The position numbers and the translations under genes were made by a program. From Mercenaria mercenaria (lineage: Eukaryota > Mollusca > Bivalvia > Venerida > Veneridae), in assembly GCF_021730395.1 (NCBI RefSeq), contig NC_069369.1:64941501-65005500 (forward strand): a DNA stretch of 64,000 nt. Direction: 5' to 3'. Below the pieces are notes generated by a model, which was given only the letters and a program-made list of their open reading frames with translations, had not been told where the DNA came from and made no database searches. Below are positions 55,705-64,000 of this stretch, in pieces (position 1 is the first letter of the stretch; each line of letters opens with the position of its first letter).

Positions 55705-58344
55705 TTGTACAGGATCTTTGAGACAGTGGTGGGCGATAAGAAAGTAGAAACCAAGCAGATAGTGGTCCCGAAAATATACCAGAAGCGTGTAATGTCCTTA
55801 GCGCATGAATCTATAGTGGGTGGACATCTTTCAGTTCGCAAGACCGTAGACAGAATACAGTCAAGCTTTCACTGGCCAGGAATATCAAGCGACGTCACAA
55901 GGTTTTGTCGTTCGTGCGATATTTGCCAGAAAACAGTACCGAAGGGTAAAGTTCAGAAGGTACCTCTTGGTGAGATGCCAATCATCGATGCTCCATTTCA
56001 ACGGGTTGCTGTTGATTTGATTGGGCCAATTTCGCCTGTTTCAGGAAAAGGAAACCGTTACATCTTGACAGTAGTTGATTATGCTACACGTTATCCTGAA
56101 GCAGTTGCTTTGCCAAGAATAGAGACAGAAAATGTTGCAGAAGCATTGCTAGACATATTCTCTAGAGTAGGTTTTCCTTCTGAAATCTTAAGTGACAGAG
56201 GTAGTCAATTTTCGTCGCAACTTATGGAAGAAGTATGCAGGCTCGTGTCCCTTAAACAGTTGTTTACGACACCTTACAACCCGAAATGTAACGGCCTTTG
56301 TGAGAGAATGAACGGAATTCTCAAAAGTATGCTAAAGAAAATGTGCCAAGAGAGACCCAAAGACTGGGATCGATATATATCTGCTGTATTATTCGCATAC
56401 AGGGAAGTCCCACAAGCCAGTACAGGATTTTCCCCATTTGAATTGTTATATGGTAGAACAGTGAGAGGTCCAGTGCAGGCACTGAAGGAACTTTGGACAG
56501 AAAGCGAAGTTCCAGAAACCAGGAACACGTATGAATACGTGCTAGATCTACGAAACAGACTAGAAGAAACGTGCAGAATTGCAACGGAGAGTCTCAGCAA
56601 TGCACAAGTAGAATACAAACATCATTATGACAAAAAGGCAAGAGCACGAAGTCTCGAGCAAGGAGACAAAGTTTTAGTCCTCCTGCCTACATCTCACAAC
56701 AAACTCATGTTGCAGTGGAAGGGTCCATTTGAAGTAGCTGAAGTTGTAAACAAATTTGATTATAAAGTGAAGATAGGCGGCAGAGTAGGTGTTTACCACA
56801 TAAACCTTTTGAAGAAATATGAGGAGACAGAAGATAAGGTCTGTGCAAGTGTAGCAGTTATAGAAGCAGAGATTGAAAGTGAAACTGGTGTAGTTGACGA
56901 TGAGAGTTTACTGAACTTAGTAAAAACTAGTGGCACAGAGACATACAGAGATGTTTGTGTAAACGAGCAGTTGTCTAGAGAGCAGAAAGCTGAAGTGTAT
57001 GCTCTGCTTGAAGAATGTAAAGATATATTCACTGATGTACCAGGGACAACTGACCTTGAAGAACACAAGATTGATTTGACTGATGAGACACCGATACGTG
57101 TTAGGCAGTACACTATACCTTACGCAAAGAGAAAAGACGTTGAAGACGAAGTTAAGAATATGTTAGAAGCTGGAGTCAAAGAACCAGCAAATTCAGATTA
57201 CAACTCCCCGGTTGTTCTTGTGAAGAAGAAAGATAATACAAACCGCTTTTGTATAGACTTCAGACACATGCATTCTTTCACGAGGTTCGACACGGAACCT
57301 ATGGGTAACGTAGAGGATATTATGGCGAAGTTGAAAGAAGACAACTACTTCACAAAGATTGACCTGACCAAAGGTTATTGGCAGATACCAATAGAAGAAA
57401 AGTCGAGGCATTTGACAGCATTCTCTACTCCAGAAAGCAGTTACCAGTTCAGAAAAATGCCATTCGGAATGGTAAATTCTGGGGCAACATTCAATCGAAT
57501 GATGAGAAAGTTGTTGGCTGGCATCAAAGATGCAGATAATTATGTAGACGATGTCCTTGGACACACTATAACCTGGGAGAGACACGTAATGATGTTGAGA
57601 AATTTATTCACCAGAATACGGGAAGCAAGACTGACAGTAAAGCCATCAAAATGTATGATTGGATTTGGTAGTATTTCGTTTACTGGCCACGTTGTAGGTG
57701 ACGGCATGATGCAAATGGAGGACGAGTTGGATAAGATACGTAGTGCTGATAGACCAGAAACTAAGACGCAACTTAGGTCATTCCTTGGTTTGGCGGGATA
57801 CTATAGGAAATTCATCGGGTCCTTCGCAGAGATCGCCGCCCCTTTGACAGACCTTACGAAGAAAGGTCAACCAAACAAAATAGTCTGGAGGCCAGATCAT
57901 GAAACCGCCTTCAGGACACTGAAGCAATTATTGACTCGTGCGCCGATATTACGTTTGCCAGACTTCTCCAAACCATTTGTCTTGCAGTGTGATGCTTCGG
58001 ATACTGGGGTTCGAGCAGCCCTTCTACAAAGGTTTGATGACGGATTGTTTCCTATTGCATATGCAAGCAAGAAGCTTTTGAAACGGGAGAAGAACTACTC
58101 AGTAATAGAGAGGGAATGCCTAGCTATGGTTTTTGGAATTAAGAAATTCCACAAGTACTTGTATGGACAACAGTTTGAACTGCAAACTGATCACGCACCT
58201 TTGACCTACATTCAAAGATGTAAAGTTGAAAGCGGTCGAATTATGCGATGGGCCTTGTTCTTGCAGAACTACAAGTTCCGAATCGAGGCTGTCAAAGGAA
58301 CAGACAACGTCTGTGCAGATTACCTGAGTAGACTGAATACCTGA
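55705..58344 (+). CDS. Integrase-RT-RNase H polyprotein part of the Gmr1-like element
   Basis: An 879-codon frame. The integrase part (residues ~30-320) has the zinc-binding HESIVGGH and CRSCDICQ pairs, then a DDE core (AVDLIGPIS; SDRGSQFSS; NGLCERMNGILKSMLKK) and a chromo-like/GPY-type segment (FEVAEVVNKFDYKVKIGGR, YHINLLKKY). The RT part (~470-680) has VRQYTIPYAKR, SPVVLVKKKD, FCIDFRHMH, KIDLTKGYWQIPI, FRKMPFGMVNSGATFNRMM and the catalytic YVDDVL. RNase H (~760-850) has FVLQCDASDTG, YSVIERECLAMVFGI and LQTDHAPLTYI. The RT and RNase H motifs are typical Ty3/Gypsy, while integrase placement is that of Gmr1-type elements. Confidence 0.9.
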   Translation: MYRIFETVVGDKKVETKQIVVPKIYQKRVMSLAHESIVGGHLSVRKTVDRIQSSFHWPGISSDVTRFCRSCDICQKTVPKGKVQKVPLGEMPIIDAPFQRVAVDLIGPISPVSGKGNRYILTVVDYATRYPEAVALPRIETENVAEALLDIFSRVGFPSEILSDRGSQFSSQLMEEVCRLVSLKQLFTTPYNPKCNGLCERMNGILKSMLKKMCQERPKDWDRYISAVLFAYREVPQASTGFSPFELLYGRTVRGPVQALKELWTESEVPETRNTYEYVLDLRNRLEETCRIATESLSNAQVEYKHHYDKKARARSLEQGDKVLVLLPTSHNKLMLQWKGPFEVAEVVNKFDYKVKIGGRVGVYHINLLKKYEETEDKVCASVAVIEAEIESETGVVDDESLLNLVKTSGTETYRDVCVNEQLSREQKAEVYALLEECKDIFTDVPGTTDLEEHKIDLTDETPIRVRQYTIPYAKRKDVEDEVKNMLEAGVKEPANSDYNSPVVLVKKKDNTNRFCIDFRHMHSFTRFDTEPMGNVEDIMAKLKEDNYFTKIDLTKGYWQIPIEEKSRHLTAFSTPESSYQFRKMPFGMVNSGATFNRMMRKLLAGIKDADNYVDDVLGHTITWERHVMMLRNLFTRIREARLTVKPSKCMIGFGSISFTGHVVGDGMMQMEDELDKIRSADRPETKTQLRSFLGLAGYYRKFIGSFAEIAAPLTDLTKKGQPNKIVWRPDHETAFRTLKQLLTRAPILRLPDFSKPFVLQCDASDTGVRAALLQRFDDGLFPIAYASKKLLKREKNYSVIERECLAMVFGIKKFHKYLYGQQFELQTDHAPLTYIQRCKVESGRIMRWALFLQNYKFRIEAVKGTDNVCADYLSRLNT

Positions 58345-58408
58345 GGGGTTAGTGTCGAATTATTCTTCGTGTTTGGAAAACAGTTGAGTGTTTTCTTGAG
58401 TCGGGGGC

Positions 58409-59434
58409 TGTCAGAATAATTCGTTGTTGCTTGTAGCAAAACGGCGTTAAACCATAAGTTGTAAATTTATACTGTATGCTAGCTTAAACAGCAGCTTAAA
58501 ACAAGTTTATCTATACGCTATATTGTACGGCTTGTTAAACCTAGTTGATAAAATAATCACTGCAGTATAGGGAGAGAGAGTGGGCAAAATAATTAGGTGT
58601 TGACAGGTACATGGAATTTTACACAATTTTATGAGAGTTTATCAGTTTTGGTCGCGCTTTAGCGAGAGAAAGACGCATGTTATACATGCAGTAGTTTTAA
58701 CGTTGTTTAGAGTCAATTGGTGGCTCGATTTTTGAAGGAAAGATTTGTTTCTTGATGTATTTGTTGGAGATTGGTGGCGTACATTTTATTGTACATAATT
58801 GTTGATTAGCTCGGCGAATATTTTGGTTGTTTGGTTGTTTAATTGTGGTTTTGTTTTGAAGTTGATACTTGGTTGTCGACGGTTGGAATTGTTGGTTCTT
58901 TTGTGAATTTGAAGTTTATGATTTGGCTGGTTGTTTGAATGTGTGTGTTGATGGGTTCCTTTGTGTTTTAGATGTGTATAAATTGATTTTCTGCAGTTTG
59001 GTGGTGTATCGTTCGAATATATATTTTGCTCTGAGTTTTGCAGATTAATTGTTTGGTTTTGAATGGCTGTTCGCTGAAGCTTGTGCTGGCCGAGCATAAG
59101 TATTGAAATACTTGCGATATTTTGTATATCATATATACCTGCGTACATGTGATAAAGTTTGGCGAAAAGCGGTGCAAATTTAGTTATACTTGTATACAGA
59201 ATGTTTGTGGTGTGTGTTTGATCTAGGTGTAAATAGTACGTCACCATGCTTAAGTATATAATGTATATACAGTGAAAAATATACAGAAAAACTACAAAAA
59301 ATACACCCACAAAAATATAAAGGGAAACAATTAAGTGCTAGTTTCCAAGGTAAAGATAAGCCATAGTCAGGCGGTGCACACTACCACCCTAACCGTTGGT
59401 AACGCCTCGTATCGGCCACCATCAAATCCTGACA
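58409..59434 (+). repeat. 3' LTR of the Gmr1-like element
   Basis: Starts TGTCAG directly after the purine tract and ends CTGACA (59,429-59,434), giving 6 bp inverted ends and a length of 1,026 bp. An open minus-strand frame inside it is fortuitous. Confidence 0.75.
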
Positions 59435-59436
59435 CT

Positions 59437-59530
59437 CTTGAATAAATCATTGTTTGTCGTTCAGATGCGTATTATTATATCACTCGTGATATAATTCCTT
59501 CGCATCTGAACTCCAAACAATGATTTATTC
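59437..59530. repeat. Hairpin immediately beyond the LTR
   Basis: TTGAATAAATCATTGTTTG at the left pairs with CAAACAATGATTTATTCAA at the right, with CAGATGCG/CGCATCTG inside. It begins 5-7 bp outside the LTR end. Confidence 0.85.
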
Positions 59531-59534
59531 AACG

Positions 59535-60125
59535 ACAAATCACTGGATGAGATATATTATTTCTTAAATAACTGCAAATACCTTTGCATAAATTCCCGCG
59601 ATAGAAAATAACCCCAACTCCTCGAATATATTAAATAACATCGTGAAATTTAACGTCAATCGGTCATTCGGGTTTGAAAATACAAATGTTTGTGTCTGGC
59701 ATAAAAATAATGTCATAAGAACATCTAGAAATCTGAGCAATTAAAAGTGAAGCAACACAATTTTTGAATAATAAGATTTTTAGTTGACCTATTTTGAAAT
59801 ATAGCTCAATCACGAATTAGCAATAATTTTATCAAGATGATTAGGCATAATACACCTGTAAAATAGATATTTTATGATTTTCCAGAAATAAATGGCAAAA
59901 ATTGTAATATCTACATGTTTAATGTATATTTTTACGTTTAACCGGGACTGATATCATATTTAAAATGTGTATTCATATTCATTTTCAAAAGGTATTCTGC
60001 TTTTAATGAGAAAATTTACTCCGTATATTTCATAGATAAAAAAATACCTAACTTGATTATGTAAAATATCGTAAACAAAGTTGACGTGATGGAGGCTTTT
60101 TAGACGTGGGTCGGGATACGTACCC
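59535..60125. other. No gene seen
   Basis: AT-rich sequence, no supported feature. Confidence 0.5.
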
Positions 60126-60130
60126 GTTAC

Positions 60131-60347
60131 TAAACCCTTAGCCTACTAAATTTCTAAAATGGACTGGTCCATCATTCAGTTTGGACAATACCATTTATTA
60201 TTCGAAGGTGTGTTCACTGAATATTCACTGACAGAATAGCGAACAGTGCAGACCAAGATCAGCCTGCACGGGTGATATGCAGGCTGATCCTGGTCTGCAC
60301 TGGTCGCAAAGGCAGAATCACTTGCCGCCAGCAGGATAAATGTTAAA
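60131..60347. repeat. piggyBac-type MITE, near-complete copy
   Basis: AAACCCTTAGCCTACTAAAT at the left, GCCAGCAGGATAAATGTTAA at the right. The core GCAGACCAAGATCAGCCTGC pairs with GCAGGCTGATCCTGGTCTGC. It serves as the uninterrupted reference for the split copy at 13,486. Confidence 0.85.
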
Positions 60348-60349
60348 CA

Positions 60350-61015
60350 AGTTACAACACAGCTATAAATTAGATACAAGAAAACAATTTCAGATGTGAA
60401 CATTTGTAGCCGATACATTACTTTTCAAACTGATACAAAGTTAAGATGTCTTTGTTGGCTTAATTTAAAATTATGGCATAATTCTACATGTTTTATGAAC
60501 TACCCTTGTATATCAGTTAATTGACAATCCTCTTGTAGAATGATATACAAGCTTTATATGCTGATCATTTGTCTTGTAAAACAGTCCCTTCTTTCTTTGA
60601 TATTTCAAAATTTCAAATATCCATCTACATGTTAATCATTATCCCATATGAATTGTACTGAATCATACTGATTTGTAAACCTAAACTATTAACAAACAAC
60701 TTCAGTATTAAAAGTACAAAGTCACTGACCTTGAAATTATTGGCGTATTATAACGCTATTCAAAATATCGTATTTTTGCGCATGAAGCTTCAAGGTAGTT
60801 TTGAATTTACGTACAATTTGTCCACAATACAGCGCAAAATAGCGATTTTGTATTTTTGATATAAACTAAACGAAGATAATAGCTGTCCCCAAACATTACT
60901 GCTGTATATAATTTACAACTAAATTATCTATCAATTTGAATAAATAACCAAACATGGGAGTCAAGTGTTTTATCACGCTTTAATATTGTAATAAAAGGGC
61001 ATTTCATACCCATGA
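60350..61015. other. No gene seen
   Basis: AT-rich sequence, no supported feature. Confidence 0.5.
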
Positions 61016-61019
61016 TACT

Positions 61020-61690
61020 AAGATACAAGGTGCAAATTTTATTTTAAGTCGGCGTTACATAAATAGACAGCATTAGCTATGTAAAGCTATTGACCGACAT
61101 AAATAACAAACAAACAAAAAACAAAAAATAAGAAAAAAAAAATAAATAAATAAATAAGAAATTGCAATTATTAAACAGAATCACAATATAAGCAGTAATA
61201 CAATCTGTATATACAAAACTGGTTAAACATGAAAAAAAAACTAGCCTAAAAACTAGTTAAAAGAAAGTCCAGGTTAAAAAATTGACACGGAAAAGAACAT
61301 TAATGCATTTTTAGAAAATGATTTAAGGCATCTACCACATCATATATTTGGTATGGACTGATTAACAGCTGAATTTCAGAGGTCAATAAAGGAAAGAGAG
61401 ACAAATCCTACTAAAAGATACTTGTTGCAAACTAAACTAAATATAAAGCAAATCAGCAAGCAAATACAAGCAACCAGCTTATGTATGATATTATACAAGC
61501 GCGGAAAAAGCAAGAACTGACACGGAGCAAAATAATTTACTTACAGCAACAGGAGCATTTACAATTCTGCTCGTCCGACGAGCTAATCAGACTCCGGAAC
61601 TAATTTAGCCACGTTAAATCTTTTAAATGCTGGGGTAATGCGTTCAAGAGTCTGGGAGCTGCAGACATGTCACTGACGTTGCATCCGCAG
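61020..61690 (-). mobile_element. Probable LINE 3' fragment
   Basis: On the minus strand a decayed C-terminal-like stretch (LERITPAFKRFNVAKLV near 61,630-61,580, with stops in all frames) is followed by a non-coding tail. The tail contains AAGCTATTGACC-like hairpin sequence and ends CCGACTTAAAATAAAATTTG near 61,030, as in many LINE 3' ends. An A-rich block lies at 61,108-61,160 inside it. The clade is not determined. Confidence 0.4.
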
Positions 61691-62030
61691 AAGAGAATTC
61701 AATGTAACTTGGTGTGATGATGGATGATACATGTCTATAAGAGGAATTGAATGGCACAATAACAATATATCTTCTCTGAATAATGGTAAAGTTGCCTCTG
61801 AATTTGAATTTATTACTTTTACAGCTTTTGACACTTTACTTGATGCATTGATAGATGAAAATAAAAAAATGCAAAGCCCACAAACCATAACTCTTTCTTT
61901 AAAAGTAACAAATTTATCTCCCAGCTTGAACATTAACGGTACAGTGAGTACAGAATTTATTGATGGCATTAATTTTAAAACGGAATTAGGGATACCTGGC
62001 ATCTGTAATCAATCAGCCGATTACTATTGA
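61670..62030. other. Segment open on both strands, unassigned
   Basis: A 99-codon plus-strand frame (61,731-62,030) and a 110-codon minus-strand frame (62,002-61,670) overlap. The minus frame leads into the LINE-like tail at 61,020-61,690 and may be its upstream part. Neither shows a domain I recognise. Confidence 0.3.
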
Positions 62031-62034
62031 ATTC

Positions 62035-62780
62035 TATAGACCGGTAAGTTAAGTAAGCATAGTTATACTGAATATGCGCTTTTATTATAGTTTTGATATA
62101 TTTATGTTACCCCGATCAAATAGTTGTAAGCCATAGGCTTTTGGGCATATGTACTGTAAGATATAAAAGTACTTAAAAGTTATTATCTAGTTAGAAATCT
62201 AGGGGTGAAATATATAGTGTTAATACCTCAACAAAGCTGTTTACTATAGTACCTTTGTTTGGAACAAAAAAGCGTTAATTGACATTATAATTATTGACTG
62301 CGTTGTATCATTATTAATATTTAACCTTGCTCTGCATTTATAGGGCAATGCCCCTGTGACTGGTGACATTTGATTCCTCTTTTGACGTAATTTTGCCATA
62401 CACTTGTATGGTCATGCCCTAGTGAATATGACTTTTGATCCGAGTGATCAATGTTATTCTAATTTATCTGTTTACGTCTATAGTACTGCTTTTATAGTTC
62501 GATTTCGAGGTCAGCAATGTTTTTGTTCTTTAATATTGGAACGGTTCGTTTAGGTGGAGTTATTCAGTATGATAGAGGGTTTCTTTTACCTAAATCAGGC
62601 AGGTAAACCATGCGGATTCGGCAGATGAGTCTATAAATTGAACTCTTAAAAGTCAAAATCAAACTAAATACTTGAAACATTTTTACCAATACTAGGTGAG
62701 GTACTATATAATAGCTTAGATCTGTATCATTTATTTCAAATACAAATACCACCCTTAGAGCGCACAATCTGTATAAATTT
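62035..62780. other. No gene seen
   Basis: Unassigned AT-rich DNA. Confidence 0.5.
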
Positions 62781-62784
62781 CGAT

Positions 62785-63055
62785 TGATTTATTGACATCA
62801 AGAGTTTGATAAGTTCATATCAAGAAAAATACTGATGTAAAAACTTATTTCTTGATATCATGAAATGCATTATCTAAAAGCAAAACATCAATTCTTGATA
62901 TCAAGAAATACATTTTTCGTACCAGAAGATCGATTTCGTGATCTAAGAAATAGGGATTCATGTTTAAACATCAAGAAATAAAAAATCAGTTTCCTGTATC
63001 GCAAAATCTATTTCATGAGATCAAGAGCAGAATTTTTTATTCTTGATATTATTCG
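62785..63055. repeat. Array of TTTCTTGATATCAAGAAAT-type palindromes
   Basis: Palindromic or half-palindromic words (ATTTCTTGATATCA, TTCTTGATATCAAGAAATAC, ACATCAAGAAATAAA, TTATTCTTGATATTA) recur every ~30-60 bp. Confidence 0.7.
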
Positions 63056-63199
63056 CGTATCCGTCTTAAACTATGAAAAGCGAGTCTTAGAGAATCTCTG
63101 CCACGACCCTACTACGTAACATGAAAAAATTGCAAACTGGATAATGAAATTACTTTCTTATTTAACTTAAACGTTCTATTAGACTTTCCGATCAAAGAA

Positions 63200-63500
63200 T
63201 CTTATGTGCAAACGAAGCGCGGGAATCCAGAGTGCGTAAACAAAAATGGCATCAGAGGTCCAATTCAAAATATCACCCTTAACGTTACAGTGGGGTTTAA
63301 ACTTTGTAAAATACGTTTTATTACATGGAGGTATACAAATGGATCATTGCAACAGCAGCATGATCTGGATATTGTATTCGGCTGTCGTAGATTTTACCAA
63401 ACCTCTAGTGATCCAGATCCGGCAAAAACAATCCCTCGATTCGAATACAATATCCCGGATCAAGCTTCTGTTATAATAGTAAATCTATTGTATTAGATAC
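63200..63500. repeat. Short inverted repeat with a fortuitous frame
   Basis: GATCTGGATATTGTATTCG at ~63,362 pairs with CGAATACAATATCCCGGATC at ~63,442, probably a small MITE. The 96-codon plus-strand frame across it has no recognisable domain. Confidence 0.5.
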
Positions 63501-63544
63501 GTACGAATTTTCTGCCGGAAATACAGAATTCTTTAACATACGGG

Positions 63545-64000
63545 TACGAAACTCTTTATTCAACTGGATGTGATAAGTCAGCTGTGTCTTTCTATGTTAA
63601 GTCTTCCTTCACACGCACCAGTCTCGGCCATGTGCTGTCCGATAACATATACGATCCTCACTCAGTGTGACGATGCCAGATATATGCAGCTGTTTGTAAT
63701 CTGGTGTCAATACAATAGCGTCTGACATGTGAGATACGTTGTTGATCGTTGCAATCGGTGGTAGTGTTGCTTTTGCACTTTGACCTTGGAACTTGGCATA
63801 CTGTTTGCTATTTTCATTTAGACGTTTCCCGTCAGGTTTGGCTTCAAGATCTTCCATTTCGGCGTCAGCGCTAGAGTATGTATACTAATTAGATATATCA
63901 CTGTCCCTAATTAAAGCAACTTGTTTTGCAATCTTCAGGAAGCTGTCTCGGTCCGTTTTCATGTTCACATTACGCGTATACGTTTTTGCAACGCCGAATG
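63545..64000 (-). pseudogene. Third B-box/propeller paralogue, decayed, running off the window
   Basis: Minus-strand translation from the window edge parallels the linker and propeller start of the 632-aa gene: NVNMKTDRDSFLKIAKQVAL, SSADAEMEDLEAKPDGKRLN, then MSDAIVLTPDYKQLHISGIV matching VTLTTPDEKQPYIAGIITLL. An in-frame TAG interrupts it at 63,887-63,885. A one-base shift near 63,655 moves the reading to LSDSTWPRLVRVKEDLT, followed by TAG where the paralogue has Tyr. Similarity stops near 63,560, so the propeller is missing. It is host gene decay, not a mobile element. The 5' part lies outside the window. Confidence 0.85.

Larger units (their letters stand above)
52439..59434 (+). mobile_element. 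Fossil Ty3/Gypsy retroelement with integrase before RT (Gmr1-like)
   Basis: Parts in order: gag-like region (52,439-52,980 and again from ~54,870), aspartic-protease-like region (55,198-55,596), a long frame with integrase, then reverse transcriptase and RNase H (55,705-58,344), a purine tract (GAGTCGGGGGC) and one LTR (58,409-59,434). Sequence similarity is to Ty3/Gypsy, yet integrase lies upstream of RT, the diagnostic order of the Gmr1 group. A LINE is inserted in the gag region. Only one LTR was recognised, so LTR divergence cannot date it. The long pol frame is open, which suggests moderate age. The element as a whole is broken in a few places. Confidence 0.85.

Noticed and set aside
58786-59310. 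174-codon minus-strand frame
   Set aside because: Lies inside the LTR and has low-complexity Thr/Asn/His composition.
61731-62030. Plus-strand 99-codon frame as a gene
   Set aside because: The opposite strand is equally open, there is no domain, and it adjoins a probable LINE 3' end.
63206-63496. 96-codon plus-strand frame as a gene
   Set aside because: Spans a short inverted repeat and has no domain or splice support.

Overview
The window looks like nuclear DNA of a bivalve mollusc, probably a heterodont clam. It is AT-rich and gene-poor, with long introns and dense short repeats. These include tRNA-derived SINEs of the kind common in bivalves, several hairpin MITE families, ~145 and ~170 bp satellite-like arrays rich in AGGTCA, and B-box/beta-propeller (TRIM-like) genes in several copies. 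No species can be named from the sequence alone.

Layout. 1-5.4 kb is almost all repeat arrays and one hairpin MITE. 5.7-19.3 kb holds two tandem minus-strand genes that I assembled from splice signals and reading phase. Each has three exons: a 64-nt signal-peptide exon, a Thr/Ser-rich exon of variable length, and a 50-nt exon encoding a hydrophobic tail. All introns are phase 1. They encode tiny mucin-like proteins of 88 and 75 aa and are cluttered by MITEs, a LINE remnant, SINEs and minisatellites. 19.3-22.8 kb is repeats and unassigned DNA.

22,803-33,551 is a 10.7 kb fossil virus-like element of the Polinton/adintovirus kind. It has ~57 bp terminal inverted repeats and inverted subterminal arrays of a ~70 bp repeat. 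Its morphogenesis set comprises a packaging ATPase, a double-jelly-roll-type capsid protein, a penton-like region, an adenain-like protease and a fibre-like region. No DNA polymerase or integrase can be recognised, which makes it unusual for the group.

33.6-39.2 kb has a SINE, a large foldback and a Tx1/L1-like LINE carrying a nested MITE. 39.6-51.4 kb has two intact single-frame B-box/beta-propeller genes on the minus strand, separated by a broken mariner and a young, internally reduced LTR retroelement (45,881-49,459). 52.4-59.4 kb is a fossil Ty3/Gypsy element with the rare order integrase before reverse transcriptase (Gmr1-like), with a 5'-truncated RNase H-bearing LINE inserted in its gag region in the opposite orientation. 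59.4-63.5 kb is MITEs, a LINE tail and palindromic repeats. The window ends in a decayed third B-box/propeller paralogue.

The two observations I would follow first are the paired micro-mucin genes (intron 2 of the second is expanded into an array of splice-donor-like units) and the capsid-bearing element without polymerase or integrase. All calls come from reading the sequence; no database search was run.
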